From positions 62,001-126,000 of the forward strand of contig NZ_BCXB01000002.1 of the NCBI RefSeq assembly GCF_001894885.1: a stretch of DNA of 64,000 nucleotides, read 5' to 3'. The first letter of the stretch is position 1, and the number at the start of each line of letters is the position of its first letter. Of this stretch, positions 21,001 through 30,203 are shown in pieces. Below the pieces are notes generated by a model. The model was given only the letters and a program-made list of their open reading frames with translations. It was not told where the DNA came from and searched no databases. The stretch comes from Rhodococcus marinonascens NBRC 14363 (GTDB lineage Bacteria > Actinomycetota > Actinomycetes > Mycobacteriales > Mycobacteriaceae). Position numbers and translations under genes: made by a program.

Positions 21001-21362
21001 AACACAGTGCGCATGCCCAGTTCCTTCGCCGCCTCCGCAAACCGGACCACACCGTAGAACCCGTCGTGGTCGGTGAGCGCAACAGCCTCGAGGCCGAGCC
21101 GGACAGCCTCCTCCACCAACTCCTCCGGCAGAGAAGCGCCGTCGAGGAAACTGAACGCCGAATGTGCATGCAGTTCGGCGTACGGCACGGTGGACCGGAC
21201 GCGCTCCTGATCGCCCGCCCGATACTCCCCGCGCTTGCGTGACCACGCGGGGCTGTCGCCGCCGTCACCCGGATGCAGCGACTCCGGACTGACACGCCCC
21301 GGCCTGCCCGAGAGGACCCGCTCCATCTCGGACCACGTCGGCGGACCGTTTCCCCATCCCAT
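18048..21362 (-). CDS. dnaE2: Error-prone DNA polymerase III alpha subunit DnaE2
   Basis: SOS-induced C-family polymerase that carries out mutagenic translesion synthesis with ImuA' and ImuB. PHP domain at the N-terminus (YAELHAHSAFSFLDG, LTDHDGFYG), polymerase palm with the catalytic Asp residues in PPDIDIDI, then helix-hairpin-helix and OB-fold regions. ATG at 21362 follows AAGAGG and gives 1104 aa; ATG at 21380 is possible but has no ribosome binding site. Oddity: a duplicated GASA(A/V)TG low-complexity insert between the palm and the GTDIPPAV segment. A LexA box lies upstream. The imuA'-imuB operon is about 9 kb away. Confidence 0.95.
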   Translation of the reverse strand: MGWGNGPPTWSEMERVLSGRPGRVSPESLHPGDGGDSPAWSRKRGEYRAGDQERVRSTVPYAELHAHSAFSFLDGASLPEELVEEAVRLGLEAVALTDHDGFYGVVRFAEAAKELGMRTVFGSELTLDDAHLLVLARGQEGYRRLSREIAAAHLAGGEKGKLRYDVDLLAEAAGGHWQILTGCRKGHVRQALAEGGPEAAAGRLRELIDRFGADQVTVELTHHGIPEDAERNACLAELAHQHGLRTIASTAAHFAGPSRRRLAMAMAAVRARQSLDDAAGHLPPAGGAHLRSGEEMAHLFAAYPEAVSGAAEIGLECAFDLRLIAPQLPPFDVPGGHTEASWLRQLTMDGARRRYGAPEVRSEAYRQLEHELNIITELDFPGYFLVVHDIVSFCKNNDILCQGRGSAANSAVCYAIGITNVDPVRNKLLFERFLSPERDGPPDIDIDIESDRREEAIQHVYAKYGRRYAAQVANVITYRGKSSVRDMARALGFSQGQQDAWSKQVSRWGNGASAATGGVDGASAVTGDATVGKVVGTDIPPAVLELASQIEGYPRHLGIHSGGMVICDRPIADVCPVEWARMENRSVLQWDKDDCAAVGLVKFDMLGLGMLSALHYMIDLVAEHKGIAVDLAQLDLSEEAVYEMLQRADSVGVFQVESRAQMATLPRLKPRNFYDLVVEVALIRPGPIQGGSVHPYIRRRNKLEPVTYDHPSLEKALKRTLGVPLFQEQLMQMAVDVAGFSPAEADRLRRAMGSKRSPEKMEQLKGRLYQGMRDLHGIGEEVADRIYEKLYAFANFGFPESHSQSFAALVFYSSWFKLHHPAAFCAGLLRAQPMGFYSPQSLVADARRHGVRVHGADINASLAHATVEANGAEVRLGLGEVRHIGTSLAEQIVESRGEGGPFTSFPDLTGRVELSTTQAESLATAGALGSFGVSRREALWAAGAAAGERRGRLPGIGASTRAPALPGMSDLELAAADVWATGVSPDTYPTEFLRPQLDALGVVPAAGLLQVPDGDRVLVGGAVTHRQRPATAAGVTFINLEDETGMVNVVCSVGLWARYRKLAGAAPALLVRGKVQNAEGAVTVVADRLQLMDLRVSAKSRDFR

Positions 21363-21435
21363 CTGGCTGCACCTCTTCATGCGAGCACATTGCGTGCCGG
21401 GACCACTGGAGATGCCGCTGGGGAAGGCGCATCAT

Positions 21436-21451
21436 TCGAATGTCAGTTCGA
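21436..21451 (-). promoter_or_regulatory. LexA (SOS) box upstream of dnaE2
   Basis: TCGAATGTCAGTTCGA matches the actinobacterial SOS box TCGAAC-N4-GTTCGA in 11 of 12 fixed positions. It lies 74 bp before the dnaE2 start at 21362. The position is also close to the divergent MMPL gene, but that is 179 bp away. Confidence 0.88.
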
Positions 21452-21629
21452 TTGTTTCAGTTTGCCATCCCGCCCAGGGGTCGGTCAATGCCGGCTACGA
21501 GTGCGCACTTCTGCAGCCCTTACCCCACACTTTCGCTGCAGATCTGCGCACTCGGGCAACTACCGCACCAGAGGCCGGCGCTACAGTCGGCAATCGCAAT
21601 TACCACCCCACCCGATCCGGAGATATCAA

Positions 21630-23750
21630 ATGACTCGCTGGGCCTCAACCGTTGTCTCCCGTAAACGGTGGGTCCTGGTCCTCGCCGTGATCATCGTCCT
21701 GATCAGCGGCGCGTGGGGCACCGGCGTCTTCGCGAAGCTCAGCTCAGGCGGCTTCATCGATCCCGGGAGCGAATCGGCCGAGGTTGCCCGGATAGTCGAG
21801 GACAACCTGGGTCCGCAGACACCGGACATCATCGTCATCTACTCCGCACCCGACGGTATGACCCTCGCCGACATCGGACCACAGGTCACCGCAAGTCTCG
21901 ACCAGTTCGCCGCCGACGTCCCGACGTTTTCGATCACGTCCTACTGGAGCGCCCCCGCAGCGACGAAACAACTGATGGTGTCAAAGGACGGCACCAAGGC
22001 CACCGCATCCATCACCGTCGATCCCGACGCCGGAATCACCTCTTCCAACTTCAACGATCTGCTGCCCAAACTCGAGGTGGATGGCATCGACACGGAATTC
22101 GCCGGCAATTCGGTCGTAGGAGTGGCGTTCAACAACCGGCTGCAACACGACCTCGTGCTGGCGGAGGCGATCGCGCTCCCGATCACTCTCGTTCTGCTAA
22201 TCTTCATCTTCGGCGGGCTGGTCGCGGCGGCTGTTCCGGTGTTTGTCGGGCTGCTGTCGATCTTCAGCGCACTGGCTACTCTGCGACTGCTGACCCTGTT
22301 CACGGAGGTCAGTTCATTCGCCATCAACGTGGCTTCCCTCCTCGGTCTCGGGCTCGCCATCGACTACGGGCTGTTCATCGTCGGACGCTTCCGCGAAGAA
22401 CTCGAATCCGGTTCTGATCCAGCCGAAGCGACCCGTCGCACGATCAACACAGCCGGCCGCACCATCCTGTTTTCGGGGCTACTCCTTGTGTGCGCATTCT
22501 CCGGGATGCTCGTGTTCCCGCAGGACGTGATCAGGTCACTCGGATTCGGCGCGATCGCGGCGGTCGCGAGTGCTGCGCTACTGTCGCTGTCAGCAGTCCC
22601 AGCACTGCTCGCAATCCTCGGTCACCGCATCAATGCGCTGAGCTGGCGTGAGGGTGCGGTCCAACGCGGCGAAATGCGGGCACGCAAGTTCTGGGGATCG
22701 GTGGTGACATCGGTGATGCGACGCCCGGTCGTGATCGCAGTGGGGATAGTCGCGGGATTGATGCTCCTTGCCTCACCTCTGCTCAGCGCCTCACTCGGTA
22801 GCGTCACCTACACGGCGCTACCCGAGAACGATCCCGCCCGCATCGCCACCGACACGTTGGCGACCGATTTTCCCACCACCGGCAACGGCGCCATCCTCAT
22901 CGTGCGCGGCATCGACAGCGCGGCCCCGACGGCGTCGGACGGGGCGGCCGTCGCCCAGGCTTCCCGAGAGGTGAACGGTATCGGTGCGGCCGTCGTCGTG
23001 GCGTCGAACGACCAACTGGTCGCGGTGCAGGCGGTGTACTCCGAGGGGGTCACCACAGACGACCAGAGCACAGCGATCCGCGACCTCCGTTCCATCCCCG
23101 CGCCCGACGGCACCGAGATTCTGGTCGGCGGCGGCCAGGCGACCGTCGACGACGGCAACGCTGCGATCGTCCACTGGCTGCCCGTCATGGTCGCGATCAT
23201 GGTGTGCTCCACCCTCATCCTGCTGTTCCTGGCGTTCGGTTCGGTGGTCTTGCCGATCAAAGCGGTGGCGATGGCCGGTCTCAGCCTCGCCGCCACGTTC
23301 GGCGTCCTGACCTGGATCTTCGAACTCGGGCACGGCGCTGGTCTGCTCGGCGTCAGTACTGCGCCACTCGAAGCGACGTTCGTGGTTCTCATCCTCGCCG
23401 TCGTCTTCGGGCTGTCGACCGACTACGAGGTATTCCTCATGTCCCGGATGGTCGAGGCGCACGCTGCGGGCGCGACCACCGAGGAGGCGGTGCGCTTCGG
23501 CGCCGAACGCACGGGGCGGATCGTGACGGCGGCGGCTCTACTCCTCGTCGTCGTGACCGGGGCATTCACGATCTCCGGCCTGTCGATCATGAGGTTCCTG
23601 GGCGTGGGCATGATCGTGGCACTCGTCGTCGATGCGACGGTGATCCGCATGCTGCTCGTTCCGTCCCTGGTGAAAATGATGGGCGAGGCCAACTGGTGGG
23701 CTCCGACCTGGATGAAGAAGGCCCACGACAAGGTTGGTCTCGGCCACTAG
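21630..23750 (+). CDS. MMPL-family RND transporter
   Basis: 706-aa transporter with the duplicated MMPL layout: TM1 at residues 12-31, a large extracytoplasmic loop, five TM helices (about 172-330), a second loop, then five more (about 515-690). Proton-relay motifs GLAIDYGLFIVGRFREEL and GLSTDYEVFLMSRMVEA hold the paired Asp-Tyr of MmpL proteins. The chosen ATG at 21630 follows CCGGAGAT; the open frame back to 21273 is not conserved. The acyl-CoA reductase gene follows on the same strand, so a lipid substrate is a reasonable guess. Confidence 0.88.
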   Translation: MTRWASTVVSRKRWVLVLAVIIVLISGAWGTGVFAKLSSGGFIDPGSESAEVARIVEDNLGPQTPDIIVIYSAPDGMTLADIGPQVTASLDQFAADVPTFSITSYWSAPAATKQLMVSKDGTKATASITVDPDAGITSSNFNDLLPKLEVDGIDTEFAGNSVVGVAFNNRLQHDLVLAEAIALPITLVLLIFIFGGLVAAAVPVFVGLLSIFSALATLRLLTLFTEVSSFAINVASLLGLGLAIDYGLFIVGRFREELESGSDPAEATRRTINTAGRTILFSGLLLVCAFSGMLVFPQDVIRSLGFGAIAAVASAALLSLSAVPALLAILGHRINALSWREGAVQRGEMRARKFWGSVVTSVMRRPVVIAVGIVAGLMLLASPLLSASLGSVTYTALPENDPARIATDTLATDFPTTGNGAILIVRGIDSAAPTASDGAAVAQASREVNGIGAAVVVASNDQLVAVQAVYSEGVTTDDQSTAIRDLRSIPAPDGTEILVGGGQATVDDGNAAIVHWLPVMVAIMVCSTLILLFLAFGSVVLPIKAVAMAGLSLAATFGVLTWIFELGHGAGLLGVSTAPLEATFVVLILAVVFGLSTDYEVFLMSRMVEAHAAGATTEEAVRFGAERTGRIVTAAALLLVVVTGAFTISGLSIMRFLGVGMIVALVVDATVIRMLLVPSLVKMMGEANWWAPTWMKKAHDKVGLGH

Positions 23751-23762
23751 CGAACTATCCAA

Positions 23763-23806
23763 CTTCGCCAGTGACGACTTCGCCAGGACGACTTCGCCAG
23801 TGACGA
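23763..23806. repeat. Three short tandem repeats between the MMPL and acyl-CoA reductase genes
   Basis: CTTCGCCAGTGACGA (23763-23777), CTTCGCCAGGACGA (23778-23791) and CTTCGCCAGTGACGA (23792-23806) in a row, filling most of the 77-bp gap. They look like slippage products; no hairpin is formed. Confidence 0.8.
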
Positions 23807-23827
23807 CTTTGGAGTAAGGATGGGAGG

Positions 23828-25873
23828 ATGGTCACCTATCTCGTCACCGGTGGAACCGGATTCCTGGGTCGCCACGTGCTGCCCCTGCTCCTCGACCGTG
23901 ATGCCACCGCTGAGGTCCACGTGCTCGTCCGCCCCGCGTCCACCGCGCGACTGCAGACGCTCGTCGACGGCATGCCCGGCGGCGAACGTGTACATCCCCT
24001 GATCGGCGATCTCACCGAACCGGGCCTCGGGATCATGACGGCACCCGCCGCCGACCACGTGCTGCACCTGGGCGCGATCTACGACCTCACGGCCGGTGAC
24101 GAGCAGGCCACCACGAACGTCGACGGCACTCGTTCGGTGATTGCTCTGGCGCGGCAACTCGATGCCACCCTGCATCACGTCTCATCCATCGCCGTCGCGG
24201 GAGACCACCCGGGCCGGTTCACCGAACGAGATTTCGATCTCGGCCAGAGCCTTCCCACCGCGTATCACCGCACGAAGTTCGAGGCGGAGAAACTGGTCCG
24301 CGAGGCTCGAGACCTGCGTCGGCGCATCTACCGCCCGTCCATGGTGGTCGGCAGTTCGGTCACAGGCGAGATGGACAAGATCGACGGACCGTACTATCTG
24401 TTCCCCGCGATCGCAGCCCTCGCGAAACTCCCTGAGGCGCTGCCCGTGGCCGTCCCCAGGATCGGGTCGGTCAACCTAGTTCCGGTCGACTACGTGGCGG
24501 CGGCCATCGTGGAGTTGATGGCAGCGCCGGGACGGGACGGCCAAACTTTCCATCTCGTCAATCCGCGCCCACAGCCGGTCCGGGAGATCTACGCCGCGCT
24601 CGCCAAGGCCGCCGACGCCCCACATCCCGCCGCCGGCCTGCCGGGCGGACTCGTCCGCTCGTTCCTCACACCCACCCCGCACCCAGCCCTCGAAACCGGC
24701 CGGAAGCTGGCACTTCGTGGGCTAGGAATTCCACCTGCTCTCGTCGAGAACATGACGCTGCCTACAGTGTTCGCAAGCGATGCCACCCGGGACGCATTGC
24801 GCGACACTGGCATCGAAGTTCCAGACTTCGCGTCTTACTCCGACAAGCTGTGGACGTACTGGATCGAGCACCTGGATCCGGACCGGGCGCGTCGTTCGCA
24901 CCCGGACGGCCCCCTGATGGGCCGACACGTCGTGATCACGGGCGCGTCGTCCGGAATCGGCCGGAGTTCCGCGATTGCGACGGCTCTCGAGGGCGCAACG
25001 GTGATCCTCCTCGCCCGGCGCACCGAGGAACTCCGGTCCGTGGTGGCGGAGATCCGCGAGGCGGGTGGTGAGGCCTTCGGCTACCCCTGTGACATCACCG
25101 ACGACGCGGCAGTAGAACGCGCCGTCGAAGCCATTCTCACCGAACACGATCACGTCGACATGCTGGTCAACAACGCCGGACGGTCGATCCGGCGCAGCCT
25201 CTACCGCTCGACGGACCGACTCCACGACTTCGAGCGCACGATGGCCGTCAACTACTTCGGCGCAGTGCGCCTCGTCCTCGCGTTTCTGCCGCAGATGCGT
25301 GAACGACGATTCGGCCACATAGTCAATATCAGCAGCGCCGGAGTGCAGTTCGCGACACCTCGATTTTCTGCCTACATCGCCAGCAAATCGGCTCTCGATG
25401 GCTTCACCGATGTTGCGGCCTCCGAAACTCTCTCGGATGGAATCACATTCACTACCATCCATATGCCGCTGGTCAAGACACCGATGATCACCCCCACGAG
25501 CCACTACAACGACGGACCCAGCATGTCACCGGAAAGGGCGGCGGCGATGGTCGTCCGGGCGCTGATCGAACGTCCCAAACGTATCGACGTCCCGGTCGGC
25601 ACCCTCGGTGAATTCGGCCAACTCTTCACACCCGCCACCAAGGACCGCCTGATGCATCAGGTGTATCGCATGTTCCCGGATTCACAGGCGGCGAGAGGAG
25701 AGGTCACGACGGACGCGGCACCGGGCCCGCCGCGCACCGAGGATCAAGACGGCGAGTCGGCCGAGAAACACCCAGACGGCCAGTCGGTCAGGGAGCACAA
25801 CGACAACAAGCCGTCTGTGTTGGGGCGTGCCGCACGCCAGATCGGCAGGCTAGTGCCCGGCGCACATTGGTGA
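23828..25873 (+). CDS. acrA1: Two-domain fatty acyl-CoA reductase (AcrA1/FcrA type)
   Basis: 681 aa. The N-terminal half (1-350) is an extended SDR with nucleotide motif VTGGTGFLGRHVL and catalytic YHRTK; the C-terminal half (about 365-605) is a classical SDR with VITGASSGIGRSSA, NNAG and SAYIASKSAL. This fusion matches mycobacterial AcrA1 (Rv3391) and the rhodococcal reductase FcrA, which reduces long-chain acyl-CoA to fatty alcohol for wax ester synthesis. The last 70 residues are a charged linker and a short amphipathic end. Activity is inferred from architecture. Confidence 0.8.
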   Translation: MVTYLVTGGTGFLGRHVLPLLLDRDATAEVHVLVRPASTARLQTLVDGMPGGERVHPLIGDLTEPGLGIMTAPAADHVLHLGAIYDLTAGDEQATTNVDGTRSVIALARQLDATLHHVSSIAVAGDHPGRFTERDFDLGQSLPTAYHRTKFEAEKLVREARDLRRRIYRPSMVVGSSVTGEMDKIDGPYYLFPAIAALAKLPEALPVAVPRIGSVNLVPVDYVAAAIVELMAAPGRDGQTFHLVNPRPQPVREIYAALAKAADAPHPAAGLPGGLVRSFLTPTPHPALETGRKLALRGLGIPPALVENMTLPTVFASDATRDALRDTGIEVPDFASYSDKLWTYWIEHLDPDRARRSHPDGPLMGRHVVITGASSGIGRSSAIATALEGATVILLARRTEELRSVVAEIREAGGEAFGYPCDITDDAAVERAVEAILTEHDHVDMLVNNAGRSIRRSLYRSTDRLHDFERTMAVNYFGAVRLVLAFLPQMRERRFGHIVNISSAGVQFATPRFSAYIASKSALDGFTDVAASETLSDGITFTTIHMPLVKTPMITPTSHYNDGPSMSPERAAAMVVRALIERPKRIDVPVGTLGEFGQLFTPATKDRLMHQVYRMFPDSQAARGEVTTDAAPGPPRTEDQDGESAEKHPDGQSVREHNDNKPSVLGRAARQIGRLVPGAHW

Positions 25874-25881
25874 TCACCGGT

Positions 25882-26754
25882 TCAGGACGTGAGCACGCGG
25901 ACCTCGGTGGCGACGACGGAGTGCATTTGTTTCGGCGCAGCCCCGCAACTCACCGGCCGGGGCGACAATTCCCGCTCTTCCAGGCCGACGACCCAACGAC
26001 GTCCGTCTCTATGGGCGACAACGGAATTCGGCTCAATTGTCAGCTCGTCCGGCGCAGCATCGCACAATTCCCGGACGGCAAGTTCCATCACCTGCCCCCT
26101 GGCGTCCCATGAGCTTCGGCCCCGGAGTCCGGCCTGGTAGACCTCACCCCGGGCCGCGGCGCGGACCGCGTCGAGGCTCTGCTGCGCCGACAGCCTGCCG
26201 TAGGTGTAGCCCGTCGGTAACAGGATCATCGAGGGCGCAAAGCGATGCCCTCCGGTGTGCGAGCATTCCCACACCGCGGCGCCGAACTCCGCAGCCAATT
26301 CCGCGGCGACCGGGCGCCCGACCACTGCGCAGCACTGATCCCTCTTTCCGTGCGCACACACCAGGACGGTGGGGTCGGTCACCGGCGTGCCGAGACCCGG
26401 CGCGGTCCCGGAAACCAGACCGAAATCCAGGTCGAGGAGGTCGGCAGGTGTACCGATCTCGAGCCGCTCGCACCAGGACCGCACCGGATGCGACTGCGCC
26501 AGCAGCACCTGTCGCCGCTGCGGGGCTGCCGTGCTGCGGCCCGGTCTTCGAATGAACATGATCCGCACTCCCGCAGCGTCGGCGCGGGCGTCGAGTTCCC
26601 GAGCGAGGTCCGGCCCGAGCGCCGCGCCGTCGAGCACGTCCCGTCCCCACGCGCCCGGGAACTCCAGGCACACCCAGCCCGTGACGTGCACGGCGGTACC
26701 CGCCAGTGGTTCGTCCTTCGCAGACAAGGCGGAGCAGGTGATCGGATCAGTCAC
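25882..26754 (-). CDS. Sucrase/ferredoxin-like (thioredoxin-like 2Fe-2S) protein
   Basis: 290 aa of the sucrase/ferredoxin-like family. The diagnostic CAHGKRDQCCAVVGRP segment (about residues 132-147) and HTGGHRFAP (about 166-174) hold the Cys and His expected to bind an iron-sulfur cluster. The family's function in bacteria is not established; the name 'sucrase' is historical. It ends 9 bp from the converging acyl-CoA reductase gene. Confidence 0.85.
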   Translation of the reverse strand: MTDPITCSALSAKDEPLAGTAVHVTGWVCLEFPGAWGRDVLDGAALGPDLARELDARADAAGVRIMFIRRPGRSTAAPQRRQVLLAQSHPVRSWCERLEIGTPADLLDLDFGLVSGTAPGLGTPVTDPTVLVCAHGKRDQCCAVVGRPVAAELAAEFGAAVWECSHTGGHRFAPSMILLPTGYTYGRLSAQQSLDAVRAAARGEVYQAGLRGRSSWDARGQVMELAVRELCDAAPDELTIEPNSVVAHRDGRRWVVGLEERELSPRPVSCGAAPKQMHSVVATEVRVLTS

Positions 26755-26783
26755 CAGACCATTGTGTCAGTCGCGATAGTCGG

Positions 26784-27293
26784 TCAGCCCTGCAGCTTCC
26801 TCGCCCAGACCCGCACAAACCCCTGGGAGAGATAGCTGAGCGTGCAGAGCGCGAGCACCCATTTGGTGACGCTGACCGCCGTCGTGGCGCGAACCGCCGC
26901 GTCGGTGATGTGGTCCCGATTTGACAGCAGATGCAGACCCACCACGTTCTCGGCGTAATCCCCCGCCGCGGAGATCACCGGTGCCACCGCCAGTACCGTC
27001 TGCGTCGTGGGCGATAGCGGGGTCAGCTCGGCCAGGCGCCGCGCGCCTGTGCGCAACGCCACCGCATAGACGAAGGGGTGGACGAAGTCGGGGTAGTAGT
27101 GACTCTTGTACCGCGCGGTCTCGACCTCGTCCATCTTGTCGAGAATGTCGCGGTACGCCCGCGCAGACGTCGCGGTCTGCACTTCCCAAACCCGGCGGGC
27201 CACCGGCCCCAACAGCCGGGCGATGTTGACCTGCGAGATCACGAATGTCGCAGACCAGGCGATGAGCTTGCGATCGAGCGCGGTGAGGGCCAT
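26784..27293 (-). CDS. Conserved hypothetical membrane-associated protein
   Basis: 169 aa from the ATG at 27293, preceded by GGAGG and AGGA. Hydrophobic stretches near residues 8-25, 88-108 and 140-157 suggest membrane association. No known family recognised. The frame opens to 27437 but that would run into the divergent hydrolase gene. Confidence 0.6.
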   Translation of the reverse strand: MALTALDRKLIAWSATFVISQVNIARLLGPVARRVWEVQTATSARAYRDILDKMDEVETARYKSHYYPDFVHPFVYAVALRTGARRLAELTPLSPTTQTVLAVAPVISAAGDYAENVVGLHLLSNRDHITDAAVRATTAVSVTKWVLALCTLSYLSQGFVRVWARKLQG

Positions 27294-27411
27294 GAGCTGA
27301 TCCTGCCATCCTCCGTTCTGGGTTCCGGCTGTCTTTCCTGGACGCACGCTCACCGGTGGGCGACGATGATTCCTGAGACCCACCAGGCGCGAACGAAGCG
27401 GAGGACCGAAC

Positions 27412-28218
27412 ATGACGAGCATTCCCGTCGTCTTCATCCACGGACTGTGGCTACACAGCAGCAGTTGGGACCCGTGGGTCGAACTCTTCCGTGAGAACGG
27501 CTACGAGCCACACAATCCCGGCTGGCCTGGAGACGGGCCAACCGTCGCCGACACTCGTGCGAACCCCGGCCCGATCGGTGGCCTCGGAGTAGAGGAAATC
27601 ACGGATCATTTCGCGGCGGCGATCGCGGAACTGAGCGCCGCGCCGGTGGTCGTCGGCCACTCGTTCGGGGGCCTCGTCGCACAGAAACTGCTAGGCCGGA
27701 AGCTGGCCTCCGCCGCGGTCGCGATCGATCCGGCCCAGATGAAGGGAGTGATCCGACTGCCGCTGACGCAGCTGCTGGGCGTTCTTCCCGTTGTGTCAAA
27801 TCCATCGAACTACCTTGGCACCCACATTCATTCGAAAAATTCGTTCCAGAGCATGTTCGGCAACGCGATACCAGTGCGCGAATCCGACGCGCTCCACGAC
27901 CGCTACGTGATCCCGGCGCCCGGCAGACCTCTATTCGAAGCCGCCTCCGCCAACTTCTTCCCACACAGCCCCACCGCGGTCGACGTCACCGCAGACCGCG
28001 GTCCGCTGCTCATCGTGGGCGGCGGCGAAGACAAGGCTGTGCCGGAGGCGAGCTCGCGGAGTTCGTTCAACCGATACCGGAAGGCGTCGACGGTCAACGA
28101 GTACAAGGTATTCGACGACCGAGGCCACTCGCTGGTCATCGATCACGGGTGGCGCGAGATCGCCGATCACACCTTGTCGTGGCTTGCGAAGAAGAACGTG
28201 GGCGCCACCGCAGAGTGA
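27412..28218 (+). CDS. Alpha/beta hydrolase
   Basis: 268 aa. Begins with VVFIHGLWLHSSSW (oxyanion region), nucleophile elbow GHSFGG at about residues 82-87, acid near GGGEDKAVP and catalytic His in DRGHSLV near 240. Substrate unknown. Its stop codon lies in a hairpin that probably terminates both it and the converging R2lox gene. Confidence 0.88.
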   Translation: MTSIPVVFIHGLWLHSSSWDPWVELFRENGYEPHNPGWPGDGPTVADTRANPGPIGGLGVEEITDHFAAAIAELSAAPVVVGHSFGGLVAQKLLGRKLASAAVAIDPAQMKGVIRLPLTQLLGVLPVVSNPSNYLGTHIHSKNSFQSMFGNAIPVRESDALHDRYVIPAPGRPLFEAASANFFPHSPTAVDVTADRGPLLIVGGGEDKAVPEASSRSSFNRYRKASTVNEYKVFDDRGHSLVIDHGWREIADHTLSWLAKKNVGATAE

Positions 28219-28227
28219 GGCGCCCAC
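28198..28227. terminator. Bidirectional hairpin between hydrolase and R2lox genes
   Basis: GTGGGCGCC (28198-28206) and GGCGCCCAC (28219-28227), a perfect 9-bp inverted repeat with a 12-nt loop holding the hydrolase stop codon. It lies between convergent genes. Confidence 0.65.
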
Positions 28228-28233
28228 AACCCA

Positions 28234-29232
28234 TCAGCCCTCAGCCACGGCCTCAGCCTCAGCGACGGCCTCGGACAGCGCTTTGGCATCCTCCTCACCG
28301 AATCGCTCTTCGAGTACCTCGGGTGAGTAATCCAGGTCGATCTCCTGAATCGGGCGTCCACGCGCGGACTCGATCGCCGAGAGCCGACGCTGCGCCCGGT
28401 CAGCGGCGTAGTCGAGGAACTCCTGCTCGTCGAGCCCGTACGGCTGAACCTCGAACTGCTTGTTTACCCAGTCGATCATGCCCAACGCCATCGGCATCAA
28501 CTCCGCCATCCGCTCCTGGACCACACCCCAGTTGCTGTCGTCGGCCGCCACGTGCCGACGACACGTGAACGTGCCCCAGGCCATGTGACGTCGTTCGTCG
28601 TCGCCGATTTTGCGGACCAGCTCCTGCATTCCGGGCAGGATTCCCCGCGTCGTGCACACCTTCTGCCACGCGTAGTAACCGGTGAGCGCGAGGCTTCCCT
28701 CGATGACGTGGTTGTAGGTCACGCTGGCCCGCACCTGATTGGCCGGGCTGGGATCGGTCTCGAGCACCGCCAGCGACCCCGGCAATTCCTCGTAGAACAG
28801 TTGCCGGTAGTACGGATTGTCAGCGACGAAGGGGTGTAGGTCCTGCGTCAGACCGACCGCGTCCATCCACAACCGGAACACCTGAGTGTGCTTGGCCTCC
28901 TCGAAACAGAACTGGGTCAGATACATTTCGTCGCCGAACCGGCCCTCCGCGGCCATCGCCTTCATGAACGGCTGAATATCCTCGGTGACCGCTTCCTCGC
29001 CGGCTATGAACTGCGCGCACAGGAACGTGGAGCTGCGCTTCTGCTCACTGTTGAGCCCCTCCCAGTCCTCCGCTTCCCGACTGAAGTCGAGGTCGGACGG
29101 GTTCCAGAACTTGGCATTGCCCTTCGTGAACAGTCGCAACGGAAAGGCGTCCCAGTTGAGCCCGCCTGACCGGAGCGAACTGAATCCCTCCCGACCGGGC
29201 GCGTGGGGTCGTCCGGGCATAATTGTCGACAT
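28234..29232 (-). CDS. R2-like ligand-binding oxidase (R2lox)
   Basis: 332-aa ferritin-fold protein related to ribonucleotide reductase R2 but of the Mn/Fe ligand-binding oxidase type (Rv0233 in M. tuberculosis). Metal ligands line up as E79, E112, H115, E178, E213 and H216, and the Val-Tyr pair that forms the ether cross-link in the family is V82 and Y173. Acidic C-terminal tail. The family binds a long-chain fatty acid; its reaction is unknown. A decayed second copy of the C-terminal part lies at 45.4-45.7 kb. Confidence 0.9.
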   Translation of the reverse strand: MSTIMPGRPHAPGREGFSSLRSGGLNWDAFPLRLFTKGNAKFWNPSDLDFSREAEDWEGLNSEQKRSSTFLCAQFIAGEEAVTEDIQPFMKAMAAEGRFGDEMYLTQFCFEEAKHTQVFRLWMDAVGLTQDLHPFVADNPYYRQLFYEELPGSLAVLETDPSPANQVRASVTYNHVIEGSLALTGYYAWQKVCTTRGILPGMQELVRKIGDDERRHMAWGTFTCRRHVAADDSNWGVVQERMAELMPMALGMIDWVNKQFEVQPYGLDEQEFLDYAADRAQRRLSAIESARGRPIQEIDLDYSPEVLEERFGEEDAKALSEAVAEAEAVAEG

Positions 29233-29386
29233 CGTGAGCCTTCTTTCCGACGTGCAGACACGTCATCGAACGCCTGCAATTTCAGGTGCTCATCCTGCGG
29301 CAGCAACCGTTGTGTTCCGGGCCCCCGCCTTGCCATCCACGCTAGTCCAGTCCACCCCCGCGAGGTTTACAATTGCCAACTTTTTG

Positions 29387-30148
29387 TCAGCGCAACTCGT
29401 GGTCCATCAGAAACGGCAGTGCCACCGCTGCGAACTCGTCGTAGCGGTCGCGGTGGATGCTGTGCCCGCCGGGAAAAACCACCACCCGACACTTCGGTAT
29501 CGCCGCTACCGCCGACTCGAGCTTGCGGGGATCGACCATTCCGCCCGGACCACCACGCAGGATCAGTGTGTCGGCCTCGATCTGCGGCAACCTGTCCCAC
29601 CACAACGGATCCGGACGGCGGAACTGCTCCAGCGCGGAGGCCGTCATCGAGCGATCGAAGGTGATCGCGGCCCGAGGGTGACGGATCAGGCTCGTCGCCG
29701 CGTGCCATAGTTCCGAGGGCGACGGCAGCCTGTGCACGAAGATCTGCTCCGGATCTCCCGGACGCAGAGGAAGCGGGGCCTCCTCGATCGCCATCCGGCG
29801 AACCAGCGCGGGTCGGACCTGCGCGGCGAGCGACGCAGCATGGCCACCGAGCGAATGCCCGACGAGATCGACCCGGGCCATCCCGAGGTTGTCACACACC
29901 TCGACGACGTCGGTACCGAATTCCTCGAACAGATACGACGAAGCCCGTGCGCTGCGCCCGTGCCCCCGCAAGTCGAGGACGATGACGCGGCGCCCGCGGT
30001 CGATGAGGGCTCGGGCGAATCGATCCCAGGTTCCACCGTCACCGCCCATCCCGTGCACGAGGACGACGGGAACGGGATGGGCGTCACCAAAGTTCGATAC
30101 CGGGAGGTCTTCACTGTCCCAGTAGGCGATGTCGATGCCGGTTTGCAT
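29387..30148 (-). CDS. Alpha/beta hydrolase
   Basis: 253 aa from the ATG at 30148. VVLVHGMGGDGGTWD, LDLRGHGRS, nucleophile elbow GHSLGG (about residues 97-102), acid region ILRGGPGGMV and His in FPGGHSIHRD. Substrate unknown. The frame is open upstream to 30283 but overlaps the neighbouring VOC gene and is not conserved. Confidence 0.88.
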   Translation of the reverse strand: MQTGIDIAYWDSEDLPVSNFGDAHPVPVVLVHGMGGDGGTWDRFARALIDRGRRVIVLDLRGHGRSARASSYLFEEFGTDVVEVCDNLGMARVDLVGHSLGGHAASLAAQVRPALVRRMAIEEAPLPLRPGDPEQIFVHRLPSPSELWHAATSLIRHPRAAITFDRSMTASALEQFRRPDPLWWDRLPQIEADTLILRGGPGGMVDPRKLESAVAAIPKCRVVVFPGGHSIHRDRYDEFAAVALPFLMDHELR

Positions 30149-30203
30149 CGGGGTAATCCTGCTCGTGTACACGAGAACCCAGAGTAGCGGCGGCGGAAAC
30201 CAC

